DNA of 64,000 nt from Fimbriimonas ginsengisoli Gsoil 348. GTDB taxonomy: Bacteria > Armatimonadota > Fimbriimonadia > Fimbriimonadales > Fimbriimonadaceae. The notes beneath the pieces are model-generated. The model was not told the origin of the DNA. It saw only the letters and a program-made list of their open reading frames with translations, and ran no database searches. A program made the position numbers and the translations under genes. Position 1 is the first letter of the stretch; every line of letters begins with the position of its first letter. This document shows, one piece after another, positions 1-8,388 of this stretch. Location: positions 682,001 through 746,000 of the forward strand of contig NZ_CP007139.1 in NCBI RefSeq assembly GCF_000724625.1, given 5' to 3'.

Positions 1-2230
1 AGTCGCGCTGTTCGCCCGCCACGTAGGCTTGGCGCTCCATAACTCTGGCCGCCAAAATCGGGTTGTCAAGCCGATTGGCGATTTCCAGGGCGAGACTTGC
101 CTCTTGCTCGGCGCGGGCCCAGGATTCTTGATTTGCTAGAGCCCTTGAGAATTCCAACCGGAATTCGAACTCGAGGCCGGTGACGGCGTCGGAGTTACTT
201 ACGACAGCGAGACCGCGCTCAAAGAACTTGCTGGCATCGGAGAGATCATAAAGCTCCGACGCACATCGCCCTCGGCTAAGGAGAAGCGAGGCCATTTCCG
301 AATCGCTCGCGGATGCCCGTCCAAGCACAAACTCATCGAGCCACTTCGCCGCTATGGCATAGTCGCCCCGGCTCTCGCATATCGCCACGAGGGCTTCGGC
401 CAGCTTTCTTCCGCGGCGAAGATCCACCTCGGATTCCCGCATCAGCAACCGTTCGGCGGAAAAACGAATGCCCGACTCCAACGCGCGAGATGGCGGCTCG
501 ACGTCCCGGGCCTTCGCCTCAAAATAAGCGACGAGGAGGTCGATCACGTTTCTGGCACTTTCGAGGTTGTCGTCCAACCGCCTTAGTGCTAACTGGCGCA
601 AGGGGTTGACGGAGCGAAAGAGGCCTTCGCGGTTGGTAGTCACCAGGCCAGAGAGGACAAGCTCCTCGAAGTCCGAGAGCTCGAAGCCAAGCGCCGACAC
701 GATATCCGAAGACCAGGCAAACTCCAGCGGGCTAAGCGTCGAAAACAGCCGTTGGGCGCCCGGCCTCAGGCGAGAGAAGCTCCATTCGTAGGCGGCTTGG
801 ATGGACTTTGCGTGGTTGCCACGCGTACCGTCGATTAGGCTCACATCCTGCCGTAGGCCGGATAGGACGCTTTGCGGCGAAAGACCCTGAAGCTTGTGGG
901 CGGCAAGCTTGAGCGCAAGTGGGACGCCTCCTAGGAAGTCGCAAATCTCTTCGATGACGGTAATCACTTTGGAGTCGAGGAACGCAATGCCTTTCGGTAA
1001 ATAAGCGCTCAACAGCTCAAAGGCGTCGGAGGGCTGGGTTGGATCGACGGCCTCGAGACGTACCGGTTGAATATGGAACGGGTGTTCTTCGGCGATGCCT
1101 AACAGCTCTCGGCTGGTTGCCAGGATGGTTACTCCCGGACATGCGTCGAGGATTGCCGTAATGAATCTGCGGTCTTCGGAGGAAGCCGATTCGGCATTAT
1201 CGATGACCAGCAAGGCACTCAAGGGCTTGAGCCTCTCAAGGATGGTCGATTCCGCGACAGCGGTTCCCATCGTCTCGGCCACGATCGCGCTGAGCGATTT
1301 CGACGAGTCACCGCCCATCGAGAACCAGAACACTTTCCCCTCCCTCTGTTCGGCGACATGCGAAGCGAGGCGGGTCTTCCCCATCCCCCCGACTCCCACG
1401 ATGGTGACTGCGCGTTTATTTCGGAGCGAATCCAGCGTCGCCACCGCGTCGGTTCGCCCTACAAACGGTTCCCCGGTATAGGGGAGTTGCTTGCCATTGA
1501 GGGAGAGCGGGCGAAAGGACGGGGCTTTGAGAATCGCCTCAACGAGAGAATCCGTTTCGGGACTCGGAGCGAGATCCAGGTCCCAAGCGAGTCGTCTCCG
1601 TAATGATTTAAAGGCAGAAGGGATCTGGGCCTGGTTCCCAGCGCCCGCCATCGCCCGAAAGAGGGCTCTCCAAAGTTGCTCGTTGTAAGGCTCGATGGAA
1701 ATCGCGATCTCTAAAAAATCGATCGCATCGTCCGGGAGCCTATCCGCCATTCGTTGGTGGCTCGCGGTGAGAAGACCGTGCGCGAGGGTCGCCGAGAGTT
1801 CCATGCGGGCATCTTCGAGCCAGGTCCCGTGTAATCCTTGGAGGAGGGGGAGCGCGATTTGCTCGCGTTCGTCGTCGGTCAGGGCCAGCGGCTCACGCGA
1901 TCGCTTAATCTTTCGGAGAAGGGATGTGAGGGCACAGTGGACGGCGCCCTGGTCGAGAGTCAGCGAATCGCCATCGAAAACGAAGGCGGGGCCGGCCGAG
2001 CAGGCTCTCAGCTCCAAGAGAATGCGGCGAAGGTAGAACCGAGAACGTTCAGGCGGTGCTTCGGCCCAGACCTTGGAGGCCAGAACTTCTCGGCTAACCG
2101 GCGTCCCTCCGGCAAGGGCCAAGAGTGCCGTCACCTGCTGGGCAGGTCTCGAGAGGTGTACCTCCGAGCCATCGGATTCGAGTAAGAATCGACCGAGGAT
2201 TCGCAGCTTGAATGGAGTCAACGAGCTCAC
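1..2230 (-). CDS. AfsR/SARP-like transcriptional regulator with BTAD and NB-ARC ATPase (3' end outside window)
   Basis: Reading the minus strand from a GTG at 2230 gives an open frame of about 743 codons that runs off the left edge; an in-frame TAA lies upstream of this GTG. Residues 1 to about 90 look like the winged-helix DNA-binding domain of SARP regulators (starts LTPFKLRILGRF), followed by an all-helical bacterial transcriptional activator domain to about 250. A STAND/NB-ARC ATPase follows, with Walker A GVGGMGKT (Lys at about 285) and Walker B LLVIDNAE (about 340), then helical TPR-like sequence. The family couples nucleotide-dependent sensing to transcription activation. No clear Shine-Dalgarno precedes the GTG, and a TTG three codons in is the alternative start. 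The target is unknown; the nearest neighbour is the arabinofuranosidase gene, on the same strand and upstream. Confidence 0.85.
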   Translation of the reverse strand, partial: MSSLTPFKLRILGRFLLESDGSEVHLSRPAQQVTALLALAGGTPVSREVLASKVWAEAPPERSRFYLRRILLELRACSAGPAFVFDGDSLTLDQGAVHCALTSLLRKIKRSREPLALTDDEREQIALPLLQGLHGTWLEDARMELSATLAHGLLTASHQRMADRLPDDAIDFLEIAISIEPYNEQLWRALFRAMAGAGNQAQIPSAFKSLRRRLAWDLDLAPSPETDSLVEAILKAPSFRPLSLNGKQLPYTGEPFVGRTDAVATLDSLRNKRAVTIVGVGGMGKTRLASHVAEQREGKVFWFSMGGDSSKSLSAIVAETMGTAVAESTILERLKPLSALLVIDNAESASSEDRRFITAILDACPGVTILATSRELLGIAEEHPFHIQPVRLEAVDPTQPSDAFELLSAYLPKGIAFLDSKVITVIEEICDFLGGVPLALKLAAHKLQGLSPQSVLSGLRQDVSLIDGTRGNHAKSIQAAYEWSFSRLRPGAQRLFSTLSPLEFAWSSDIVSALGFELSDFEELVLSGLVTTNREGLFRSVNPLRQLALRRLDDNLESARNVIDLLVAYFEAKARDVEPPSRALESGIRFSAERLLMRESEVDLRRGRKLAEALVAICESRGDYAIAAKWLDEFVLGRASASDSEMASLLLSRGRCASELYDLSDASKFFERGLAVVSNSDAVTGLEFEFRLEFSRALANQESWARAEQEASLALEIANRLDNPILAARVMERQAYVAGEQRD

Positions 2231-2336
2231 CGTTACTAGAACTCTGAGCTCTATTGGGTCGGCTGCGACTTACCTAGCTCTGGAATTCTCCGCATTCTTA
2301 GTGTCCCACAATCGGGCGGCGTCCGGGAGGAACACG

Positions 2337-2367
2337 CCGTAGCATCGGCTGGGAGCCGATGCTACGG
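2337..2367. repeat. Hairpin repeat, 14-bp perfect stem, GGG loop, overlapping a stop codon
   Basis: Arms at 2337-2350 and 2354-2367 (CCGTAGCATCGGCT and its exact complement) enclose only GGG. The TAG stop of the arabinofuranosidase gene (minus strand, 2362-2364) lies inside the right arm. No T-tract follows, so it is not a standard terminator. The same word ATCGGCT-N3-AGCCGAT recurs at 13364-13380. Confidence 0.85.
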
Positions 2368-4539
2368 GAGGGTTTTGGCCTGGACCGATGCGGGGGCGGA
2401 GTAGCCGGCGCTGTTTAGGGCGGAGACTCGGAGGGTGTAGGTGGTGTTGGGAGTTAGGTTGGTTAGAGTGAACGTGGTGGTGTTGGCTCGGACGGTGGCG
2501 TATTGGGTGAAGGAGCCGCCGGTGGAGATTTCGATTCGGTAGGCGTCCTCGTTTTTGGCGTTGTCGGCCCACGTGAGTTTGATCTGGTTCGACGCGGGTG
2601 TCGTCGCGACAAGAGATGTCGGAGCGGCAGGGTAGGGGACGTCGGTGGGAGGCGCGGTGGTGATGTTGAAGACGGTCACCGAGTAGCGAGGGAAGGTATA
2701 CGTGAAGTCCGGCCCCATGGCCATCTTGCCCGCGATGATGTCGGTAGGGCCGGTACCGGTTCGCGCGGCTTCGTCTTGAGTGATGCCAAATGAGTAGTAG
2801 CGACCGCTAAGAACGCTTGGAGCGCCGGGAATCTGGATCTCGCCGGGGAGCGATTTGTCGCGACTCTTGTTGATCACCATCACCGAGTAAGAGTTGTCGG
2901 GGCGCTTCACGGCGTAGGCGGAAACCAGCGAATATTCGCTCGACATGTCGACCACCAGGTCGCCCGGCTTGGCGAACTTCGACAGCATTTGCATGGCGAA
3001 GAAGCTCGGATACCGGTCGTCGTTCGGGCTGACCACGCCGTAGTCGCCGTACATCCGCCACCCATAGAGATTGGCGTTCATATTCGTCCCCTGGAGCGGG
3101 CCGTTGCGCAGGTCCCACCAGCAGAGCATGTTGAACTCGGTCTTGAGGAACTGGCCGAAGCTGTCGCACATGAAGAGGGCGTTCACCAGGCTGGTGGTCT
3201 GCTTGCCGGGGTTGCTCGTGACCGAGTTGTTCTCGGTGCAAGTGAGCTCGACGTTGGCAGCATCGGCGCCGAGGTAGTCGTTCAGCATCTCTCGAAGACG
3301 TGCGGCGTCGTCGGCCCAGCTCTTACTCGACTTCAGAACGAACGCGTCGCTCTCTTGGTAGGGAAGCTGATCGTAGCGGTGGTGGACGACGAAGTCGGGA
3401 ATCACGCCGAGCTGTTTCATGCGGGTCAGCACGATCGGCGTCCAACCGTGCACGGTGTTTCCGGTGCGCGGGTTGATCACGCTTTCGTCGGAGTAGTTCT
3501 GATACTCGTTATCCCAGGATGCGGCGACCACTCCGATCTTTATGGTGGGGTCGACCGCTTTCATCGCGCGGATGTAGTCGGCGGCGCGGTTGGCGTAAGT
3601 GACCGGGTCGTGGGGGCGGTTCTGGCCGTCGGTCTCCCAGTCGCCGTAGCACTCGTTGCCGACTTCCCAATGCTTGAATCCGTACTTCTTGGTCACGTTG
3701 GAATAGCGGACCCAGTCGGCGGCCTCTTCGGGGGTGCCGGTGCCGTAGTTGACGGTGACGATGGCATCCGCGCCGATCGCCTTGGCGTTGGCGGCAAACG
3801 CGTCGAACCCAAGCGCCCAGCTCCAGTTGTTGTTATTAGAGGCGCCGGTCTTCCAGTGATACTCGTCGGAGAGCGATCCGCCGGGGAAGCGGAGCAAAGT
3901 GGTGCCGAACCCCTTGAGGAAGGCGGGGGTGCTGGCGGTGTCGAAGAGCTGGTCCCAGGCGGCGGCGTTGAGGCCGAACGACCGGGCGTCGACGCGGCGG
4001 CCGCCGGTACCGGGGGTGACGGTCAGGTGAATCGGATTGGGGATCGGCTTGCCGTCCCACTGCACGTCGTCTAGGTACCACGTCGGCTGGGTCTTGCCGC
4101 TCCGGTCTTGAATCCAGAAGCCGTCGAGATCGTTGACCCCGGCGACGCCCATCTGGTCGAGGGTGATGGTGACCTTCTGCCATCCGATCGTGAGCGGACT
4201 GAGCGGAACGACGGTTTGGGAGCCGCCGTTGCGGGTGGCTTGAAACTGGAGGAGCTGGCCACCGGTGGTTCCGCCGTGGATCCAGAACGAGATCCCGGTG
4301 ATCATCGAAGTATCGAGGGCGGTGTGGTGGAGGTAGATCGCGCTCCACGGGCTGGCGGTGACGCCGATGGACTTGGCCCCGGAGTGGACAAAGGCGGTGG
4401 CCGAGGGGTTGACGGTCGCCCAACTCCAGTTGTCCCACCCGGCGTTGAACGAGTCGGTGTAGACGGTCTCCGTCTGAGCGGCGGCGGTTCCTACGATGCC
4501 GAGCACGAGGGCGGCGGCGATGGTTTTTCGGTAATTCAT
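2362..4539 (-). CDS. Secreted alpha-L-arabinofuranosidase-like glycosidase (GH51-like) with N-terminal CBM-like and C-terminal FN3 domains
   Basis: 725 aa. Residues 1-21 form a signal peptide (cleavage near TAAAQ). About 23-165 is a beta-rich carbohydrate-binding-like module ending in YLDDVQWDG. About 170-610 is a clan GH-A catalytic domain with LLRFPGGSLSDEYHW, the acid/base motif WEVGNECYG (Glu296) and a likely nucleophile in LTCTENNS (Glu436). About 635-725 is a fibronectin type III domain (SLVATTPASNQIKLTWADN). The family releases arabinofuranosyl residues from plant arabinans and arabinoxylans; substrate here is inferred. It is divergent from the GH1 gene, and the shared promoter gap carries an inverted repeat at 4654-4685. 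The stop codon lies in a hairpin repeat. GH39-like or another GH-A family cannot be excluded. Confidence 0.85.
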   Translation of the reverse strand: MNYRKTIAAALVLGIVGTAAAQTETVYTDSFNAGWDNWSWATVNPSATAFVHSGAKSIGVTASPWSAIYLHHTALDTSMITGISFWIHGGTTGGQLLQFQATRNGGSQTVVPLSPLTIGWQKVTITLDQMGVAGVNDLDGFWIQDRSGKTQPTWYLDDVQWDGKPIPNPIHLTVTPGTGGRRVDARSFGLNAAAWDQLFDTASTPAFLKGFGTTLLRFPGGSLSDEYHWKTGASNNNNWSWALGFDAFAANAKAIGADAIVTVNYGTGTPEEAADWVRYSNVTKKYGFKHWEVGNECYGDWETDGQNRPHDPVTYANRAADYIRAMKAVDPTIKIGVVAASWDNEYQNYSDESVINPRTGNTVHGWTPIVLTRMKQLGVIPDFVVHHRYDQLPYQESDAFVLKSSKSWADDAARLREMLNDYLGADAANVELTCTENNSVTSNPGKQTTSLVNALFMCDSFGQFLKTEFNMLCWWDLRNGPLQGTNMNANLYGWRMYGDYGVVSPNDDRYPSFFAMQMLSKFAKPGDLVVDMSSEYSLVSAYAVKRPDNSYSVMVINKSRDKSLPGEIQIPGAPSVLSGRYYSFGITQDEAARTGTGPTDIIAGKMAMGPDFTYTFPRYSVTVFNITTAPPTDVPYPAAPTSLVATTPASNQIKLTWADNAKNEDAYRIEISTGGSFTQYATVRANTTTFTLTNLTPNTTYTLRVSALNSAGYSAPASVQAKTLP

Positions 4540-4619
4540 GTTCGATTTTCGGGTTGCACGGCGATGGGCAATTAGAGGATGCAGAACGGGTACGGGCGAG
4601 TTGGCCGCCGGGGATACGA

Positions 4620-4685
4620 GTTGGGACCAGGGGCCTAAAGGAAGTTTGGGGAGGTTGGGACAGGTTCAGGCATGTTTGTCCCAAC
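4620..4685. promoter_or_regulatory. Candidate operator in the divergent GH51-like/GH1 promoter region
   Basis: GTTGGGACA at 4654-4662 and its exact complement TGTCCCAAC at 4677-4685 form a 9-bp inverted repeat with a 14-bp spacer; a further direct copy of GTTGGGAC is at 4620-4627. The right arm ends 29 bp before the GH1 start codon, which fits a regulator binding site. No regulator gene is adjacent. Confidence 0.5.
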
Positions 4686-4714
4686 GACCTACCGAGTAAG
4701 ATTGCCGGACTAAG

Positions 4715-6100
4715 ATGTCATTCCCTAAGGAGTTTATGTGGGGCGTTGCGACGGCCTCTTATCAGATTGAGGGGTCGCCGTATCGCGCCGGGGGCGGGCG
4801 AAGCGTTTGGGATATGTTCTGCGACCGCCCGGGGAAGATCCACGATGCGAGCAGCGGCGCGGTCGCCTGCGACCATGTCCATCGGTATCGTGAGGACGTG
4901 GCGCTCATGCGGGAGCTTGGGATTCCGCATTACCGGTTCTCCATCTCTTGGCCGCGCGTGATGCCGGAAGGAACCGGGCGCATCGACCCGGAGGGGCTAG
5001 CCTTCTACGACCGGCTAATCGACGAGTTATTGGCGGCGGGGGTGCAGTCTCACGTGACGCTGTTTCACTGGGACTTACCGTACGACCTCTATCTGCGGGG
5101 TGGATGGCTAAACCGCGACTCGGCGGATTGGTTCGCGGACTACGCCAAGGTTGTCATTGACAAGATCGGGGACCGGGTTGCGAGCTGGATGACCCTGAAC
5201 GAGCCGCAATGCTTTATCGGCCTCGGCATGCATCAAGGGCTGCACGCCCCGGGAGACCAGATCGGATTTCGAGAGGTGCTCTTGGCAGGGCACCACGCGT
5301 TACTGGCCCATGGCAAGGGAGTGCAGGCGATCCGCGCAGGGGTAGATAAGCCGACCCGCATCGGCTGGGCCCCGGTGGGAGCGCCAAAGATTCCTAAAAC
5401 GGAATCGGCGCTGGACATCGAGGCGGCCCGAACCGCGACTTTCCAAACGGAAGGAAAGACAGTTTGGAGCAATACTTGGTGGAACGACCCGGTCTTCTTT
5501 GGCAAGTATCCGGAGTTCGAGGTTGAGCATTTCGGCAGCGATGCACCGGTTCCGCGGGACGGGGATATGGAGCTGATTGCTCAGCCGCTCGATTTCTTCG
5601 GCGCCAATATCTATAACGGGCAGGTCGTGGAGGCGGGTCCGGAGGGCAAGCCCGTCGAGATTTCGCATCCGATCGGGGCGGCCCGGACGCTGTACCATTG
5701 GCCGGTCACGCCGGATGCGCTGTACTGGGGTTGCCGATTCTTTCACGAGCGATACGGCAAGCCGATCGTTATCACCGAGAACGGGCTTGGCCTGTCGGAC
5801 TGGGTTGGGAGCGACGGCGAGGTGCACGATCCGCAGCGGATCGACTTCTTAAACCGCTACCTGCTCTCGCTTCGGCGGGCGAGCGAGGACGGGATTCCGG
5901 TCGACGGGTACTTCCAGTGGACGCTCATGGACAACTTCGAGTGGCACGAGGGATACCGCATCCGATTCGGGCTGGTGCATTGCGACTTCGATACGTTGAA
6001 GCGGACGCCGAAGGAGAGCGCGTATTGGTACCGGGAAGTGATCCAGTCGAACGGCGATAGCTTGAAGCCGCCCGTCGCATCGTCTGGGCCGACGATCTAA
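4715..6100 (+). CDS. Beta-glucosidase, glycoside hydrolase family 1
   Basis: 461 aa, the usual GH1 length, with no signal peptide, so cytoplasmic. The N-terminal GH1 signature FMWGVATASYQIEG is at residues 7-20. The acid/base is Glu163 in TLNEP and the nucleophile is Glu355 in VITENG; the C-terminal aglycone-site stretch DNFEWHEGYRIRFG is present. The family hydrolyses beta-linked gluco- or galactosyl units from oligosaccharides by a retaining mechanism. The ATG at 4715 is chosen because it gives the normal family N-terminus; no strong Shine-Dalgarno is visible. It would process oligosaccharides imported after extracellular cleavage. Six bases after the stop begins a GC-rich inverted repeat also found behind the XdhC gene. 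Confidence 0.96.
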   Translation: MSFPKEFMWGVATASYQIEGSPYRAGGGRSVWDMFCDRPGKIHDASSGAVACDHVHRYREDVALMRELGIPHYRFSISWPRVMPEGTGRIDPEGLAFYDRLIDELLAAGVQSHVTLFHWDLPYDLYLRGGWLNRDSADWFADYAKVVIDKIGDRVASWMTLNEPQCFIGLGMHQGLHAPGDQIGFREVLLAGHHALLAHGKGVQAIRAGVDKPTRIGWAPVGAPKIPKTESALDIEAARTATFQTEGKTVWSNTWWNDPVFFGKYPEFEVEHFGSDAPVPRDGDMELIAQPLDFFGANIYNGQVVEAGPEGKPVEISHPIGAARTLYHWPVTPDALYWGCRFFHERYGKPIVITENGLGLSDWVGSDGEVHDPQRIDFLNRYLLSLRRASEDGIPVDGYFQWTLMDNFEWHEGYRIRFGLVHCDFDTLKRTPKESAYWYREVIQSNGDSLKPPVASSGPTI

Positions 6101-6110
6101 AGTGAGGCGG

Positions 6111-6175
6111 CCCCCTCCTCGTCGCACGCAAAAGTCGGTCCAAATCGGAAGCCTTTTATTGCGATGAGGAGGGGG
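6111..6175. repeat. GC-rich inverted repeat with G-rich tail, copy 1
   Basis: Arms CCCCCTCCTCGTCGCA (6111-6126) and TGCGATGAGGAGGGGG (6160-6175) match at 15 of 16 positions with a 33-bp AT-richer centre, and are followed by GTTGGGGGTGG. The flanks (GGCGGCCCCCTC on the left, GGGGGTTGGGGGTG on the right) are shared with the element at 25819-25865. Both lie directly behind a stop codon. Confidence 0.7.
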
Positions 6176-6236
6176 TTGGGGGTGGAGAATTCCCCGCTCA
6201 CCTACAAACGATTGGCGAACACGATAGCCCCCAGAA

Positions 6237-6389
6237 TCACCACTTCGCCCCCATCATCGCGTCTGGATTAGGCTCCCGCCAAATACCCAACGGCGAATAA
6301 ATACGAGTCGAAAGTTGCCTTGCCATCTCCGACAGGAAGACGATGAACGCAAGGATCAAACCGTCCCATATATTCACAAAAGGATTCAA
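6237..6389 (-). CDS. Predicted 50-aa single-span membrane protein, coupled to the upstream gene
   Basis: Starting from TTG at 6389, which overlaps the TGA stop of the upstream gene as TTGA, an open frame of 50 codons ends with TGA at 6237. It has one hydrophobic segment (WDGLILAFIVFLSE, residues 8-21) and then a basic and Pro-rich tail ending MMGAKW. A GTG at 6377 would give 46 aa. The stop/start overlap is of the same kind as the other junctions in this operon, which is the main support. I recognise no family; it could also be spurious. Confidence 0.4.
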   Translation of the reverse strand: MNPFVNIWDGLILAFIVFLSEMARQLSTRIYSPLGIWREPNPDAMMGAKW

Positions 6390-6772
6390 CCTAGTTTGTG
6401 CCGGTACAACGTGATTCGCATTGTCGCGTCCAACTTAGCGATTCGCTTTAGACTCTCCGTAGAGATAATCCAGTCCAATCCGAATGGCTCGTCTCCTCCC
6501 TGAAAGCCCATATCGAATTCTCGGGTAGTGCAAGCTTGCCAGCTAATTCGAGATTCTGCAGAAAGCGAATCGACCGCCAACAACAAGGCTCCGATGCTTG
6601 AATTGGGGTCGCAGTAGTCCTGCGACGTTTCGAAATTGGCGTCCCACGTCCCCGGGTCGCTTTGATTTACCGACAAGCAATGCAAACCGGCATCCTCAAG
6701 GACTCGCGCAAGAGGCTCGAGATCGAAACCTGCTCGAAGCGTGAGATCCGTGTTGACATAGGCAGACTTCAT
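6386..6772 (-). CDS. Conserved hypothetical protein, 128 aa
   Basis: 128 aa, soluble, acidic, with no signal peptide or membrane segment. It begins MKSAYVNTDLTL and ends with SLKRIAKLDATMRITLYRH; the central QACTTREFDMGFQGGDEP looks like a family signature. I believe similar uncharacterised proteins occur in several proteobacteria but cannot name a domain. The start ATG (6772) overlaps the TAA stop of the cNMP-binding gene by one base (TAATG), so it is the third gene of a tightly coupled operon. Base composition is more AT-rich than that of the neighbours, a possible sign of later acquisition. Confidence 0.7.
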   Translation of the reverse strand: MKSAYVNTDLTLRAGFDLEPLARVLEDAGLHCLSVNQSDPGTWDANFETSQDYCDPNSSIGALLLAVDSLSAESRISWQACTTREFDMGFQGGDEPFGLDWIISTESLKRIAKLDATMRITLYRHKLG

Positions 6773-7242
6773 TACAAGGCGTGGTGCCAGACGTCGTGCT
6801 CGAGGTCCATGAGGGCGTCGAGGCGGCCGTCGGCATTGCGCAACCTCGCGGCCAACAGGCGCGACAGGTTCGCCAATACGATGAAGCCGACGTTTCGGTC
6901 GCGGGAGAGATGGGCTCGGAGCTCTCGGGCGGGGAATTTGATGGCGGTTACGAACCCTTGGGCCACCGCGTGGGCGTGGCGGGGGCCGGCGTCGACGAAG
7001 GAGACTTCACCGAGAATGCCCGCCGGGCCAACCTCGCCCAGCTTGTCGGAGTCGTGGGTCAGCAAATTGACATGCCCTTCGACGATCACGAAGAGGTCCG
7101 CTTCATGGGCGCCGATGAGAGAAATGTGCTCGCCCGCTACGAAGTTGGCTTTCTTCCCCAGTGCGGCGATCGGCTCGATCTGCTCGGGAGTGAGGCCGTA
7201 CACGAGCAGGCTGCTGTTCAAGGCATCGATGATTTCGGTCAT
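6772..7242 (-). CDS. Cyclic-nucleotide-binding-domain (CRP-like sensor) protein without DNA-binding domain
   Basis: About 156 aa from the ATG at 7242, which overlaps the upstream TGA as ATGA; an ATG three codons earlier is less likely. Residues 15-125 form a cNMP-binding beta-barrel: GKKANFVAGEHISLIG, then VIVEGHVNLL, then a phosphate-binding-cassette-like stretch LGEVGPAGILGEVSFVD. There is no helix-turn-helix after the barrel; the C-terminus is a helix rich in Arg/Leu (LANLSRLLAARLRNADGRLDALMDL is the tail region, about 120-150). The protein may sense a nucleotide and act on a partner. It is the second gene of a four-gene coupled operon of otherwise unknown proteins. Confidence 0.85.
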   Translation of the reverse strand: MTEIIDALNSSLLVYGLTPEQIEPIAALGKKANFVAGEHISLIGAHEADLFVIVEGHVNLLTHDSDKLGEVGPAGILGEVSFVDAGPRHAHAVAQGFVTAIKFPARELRAHLSRDRNVGFIVLANLSRLLAARLRNADGRLDALMDLEHDVWHHAL

Positions 7243-7469
7243 GCCTTCCACTGCCGGCCGACGACGACGTAGTCGTTCCCAAGCGCGGTTGTCCGACTGA
7301 TGAAGAAGGTGGGCTCGTAACCGTCCGCGGTCGCTTCGCGAATGTAACGAATGTCGCCCTGGTCGATCAGGAGCTTGCCTCCACCGGGGACATCGACGAA
7401 ACCGTGGTAGGTTGGCTTGCCGATCTCGTGGTAACTCACGCGAAAGACGTTGTCGCGGATCGTGGTCAT
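7239..7469 (-). CDS. Hypothetical protein, 76 aa
   Basis: Start set at the ATG at 7469 (MTTIRDNVFRVSYHE); the longer frame from 7517 would overlap the promoter region of the divergent nitrilase-family gene. The protein is soluble and beta-rich (YHGFVDVPGGGKLLIDQGD, then NDYVVVGRQWKA). No domain is recognised. The stop overlaps the start of the cNMP-binding gene as ATGA, making this the first gene of the operon running 7469 to 6237. Gap to the divergent gene is only 55 bp. Confidence 0.65.
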   Translation of the reverse strand: MTTIRDNVFRVSYHEIGKPTYHGFVDVPGGGKLLIDQGDIRYIREATADGYEPTFFISRTTALGNDYVVVGRQWKA

Positions 7470-7524
7470 GCGCCCTCTAGTTTGCCACACGGCGTCGCGG
7501 CGGACGGCGAAGTACACTCGTCAA

Positions 7525-8388
7525 ATGGCCTTCAAGGTCGCATGCGTTCAATTTGCTCCCCAGAAGGCGGAGGTCGATAAGAATCTCGACACCATCGCCG
7601 AGGCGATCCTTCAGGCCCAAGACGAAGGGGCCGAGCTGGTTTTGTTACCGGAGGCTTGCACCAGCGGCTACTTCCTCGAGGGAGGAGTGCTGGAGTCTTC
7701 GCTTACCTCCGCTCAGCTCCAGGCGGCGCTTTGGAAGCGGGTCGCCGGCAAGATCACCCGCCCGATCGACGTGGTTCTCGGTTTCTACGAGAACGCGGAG
7801 GGAACGCTCTACAACGCGGCGCTCTACACCGAGCTGTCTCCCAAAGGCCCACGCCACGTGGGCACTTACCGGAAGTTTTTCCTCCCGACGTACGGCGTGT
7901 TCGACGAAGAGAGGTTTGTCTCTCGAGGGCGCGATCTGGGGGTTTACGAGACCCGGCTGGGAAAGATCGGCATTCTTATCTGCGAGGACGTGTGGCACGG
8001 GGTGCTGCCCACGCTTTGCGCGGTGCATGGGGCGCAGCTCATTCTCATTCCGGCTGCCAGTCCGGCGCGCGGCTTTTCGGGCGAGCGGATTGAGAATCAC
8101 GACCGGTACCGCCGGCTGTTCGTCGCGGTCGCGGAGGAGCATGGCGTTTACTGCGCTAGCGCGCAGCTCTGCGGATTCGAAGGAGGCAAGGGGTTTATCG
8201 GCGGCTCCAAGATCGTGGACCCGACCGGGCAGGTGGTGGTGGAAGCTCCGGTTGCCGAGGGGCATATGATCATAGGAGATATCGACACCGACCTTGTCGC
8301 GATCACTCGCGCCCAGTCGCCGCTTCTCAGCGATCTCCAGAGCGCTTGGTCCGATATCCGCCGGCTGGTTGGGGAGACAGACTTCTGA
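7525..8388 (+). CDS. Carbon-nitrogen hydrolase, nitrilase superfamily
   Basis: 287 aa from ATG 7525 (MAFKVACVQFAP), a start matching the family's first beta-strand; an upstream in-frame start at 7450 would add an unrelated leader. The Glu-Lys-Cys triad is visible: Glu43 (LLPEACTSGY), Lys117 (TYRKFFLPTYGVFDE) and Cys153 (ILICEDVWH). Family members hydrolyse nitriles or amides; the FFLPTYGVFDE loop resembles the glutaminase domain of NAD synthetases and omega-amidase-like enzymes, so an amidase is likely, but the substrate is unknown. The stop overlaps a possible CTG start of the downstream WYL regulator, so the two genes are probably co-transcribed. Confidence 0.9.
   Translation: MAFKVACVQFAPQKAEVDKNLDTIAEAILQAQDEGAELVLLPEACTSGYFLEGGVLESSLTSAQLQAALWKRVAGKITRPIDVVLGFYENAEGTLYNAALYTELSPKGPRHVGTYRKFFLPTYGVFDEERFVSRGRDLGVYETRLGKIGILICEDVWHGVLPTLCAVHGAQLILIPAASPARGFSGERIENHDRYRRLFVAVAEEHGVYCASAQLCGFEGGKGFIGGSKIVDPTGQVVVEAPVAEGHMIIGDIDTDLVAITRAQSPLLSDLQSAWSDIRRLVGETDF

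Noticed and set aside
2989-4074. 361-aa open frame on the plus strand
   Set aside because: Antisense to the arabinofuranosidase gene; Val/Gly/Arg-rich low-complexity translation with no motifs, typical of a GC-rich shadow frame.
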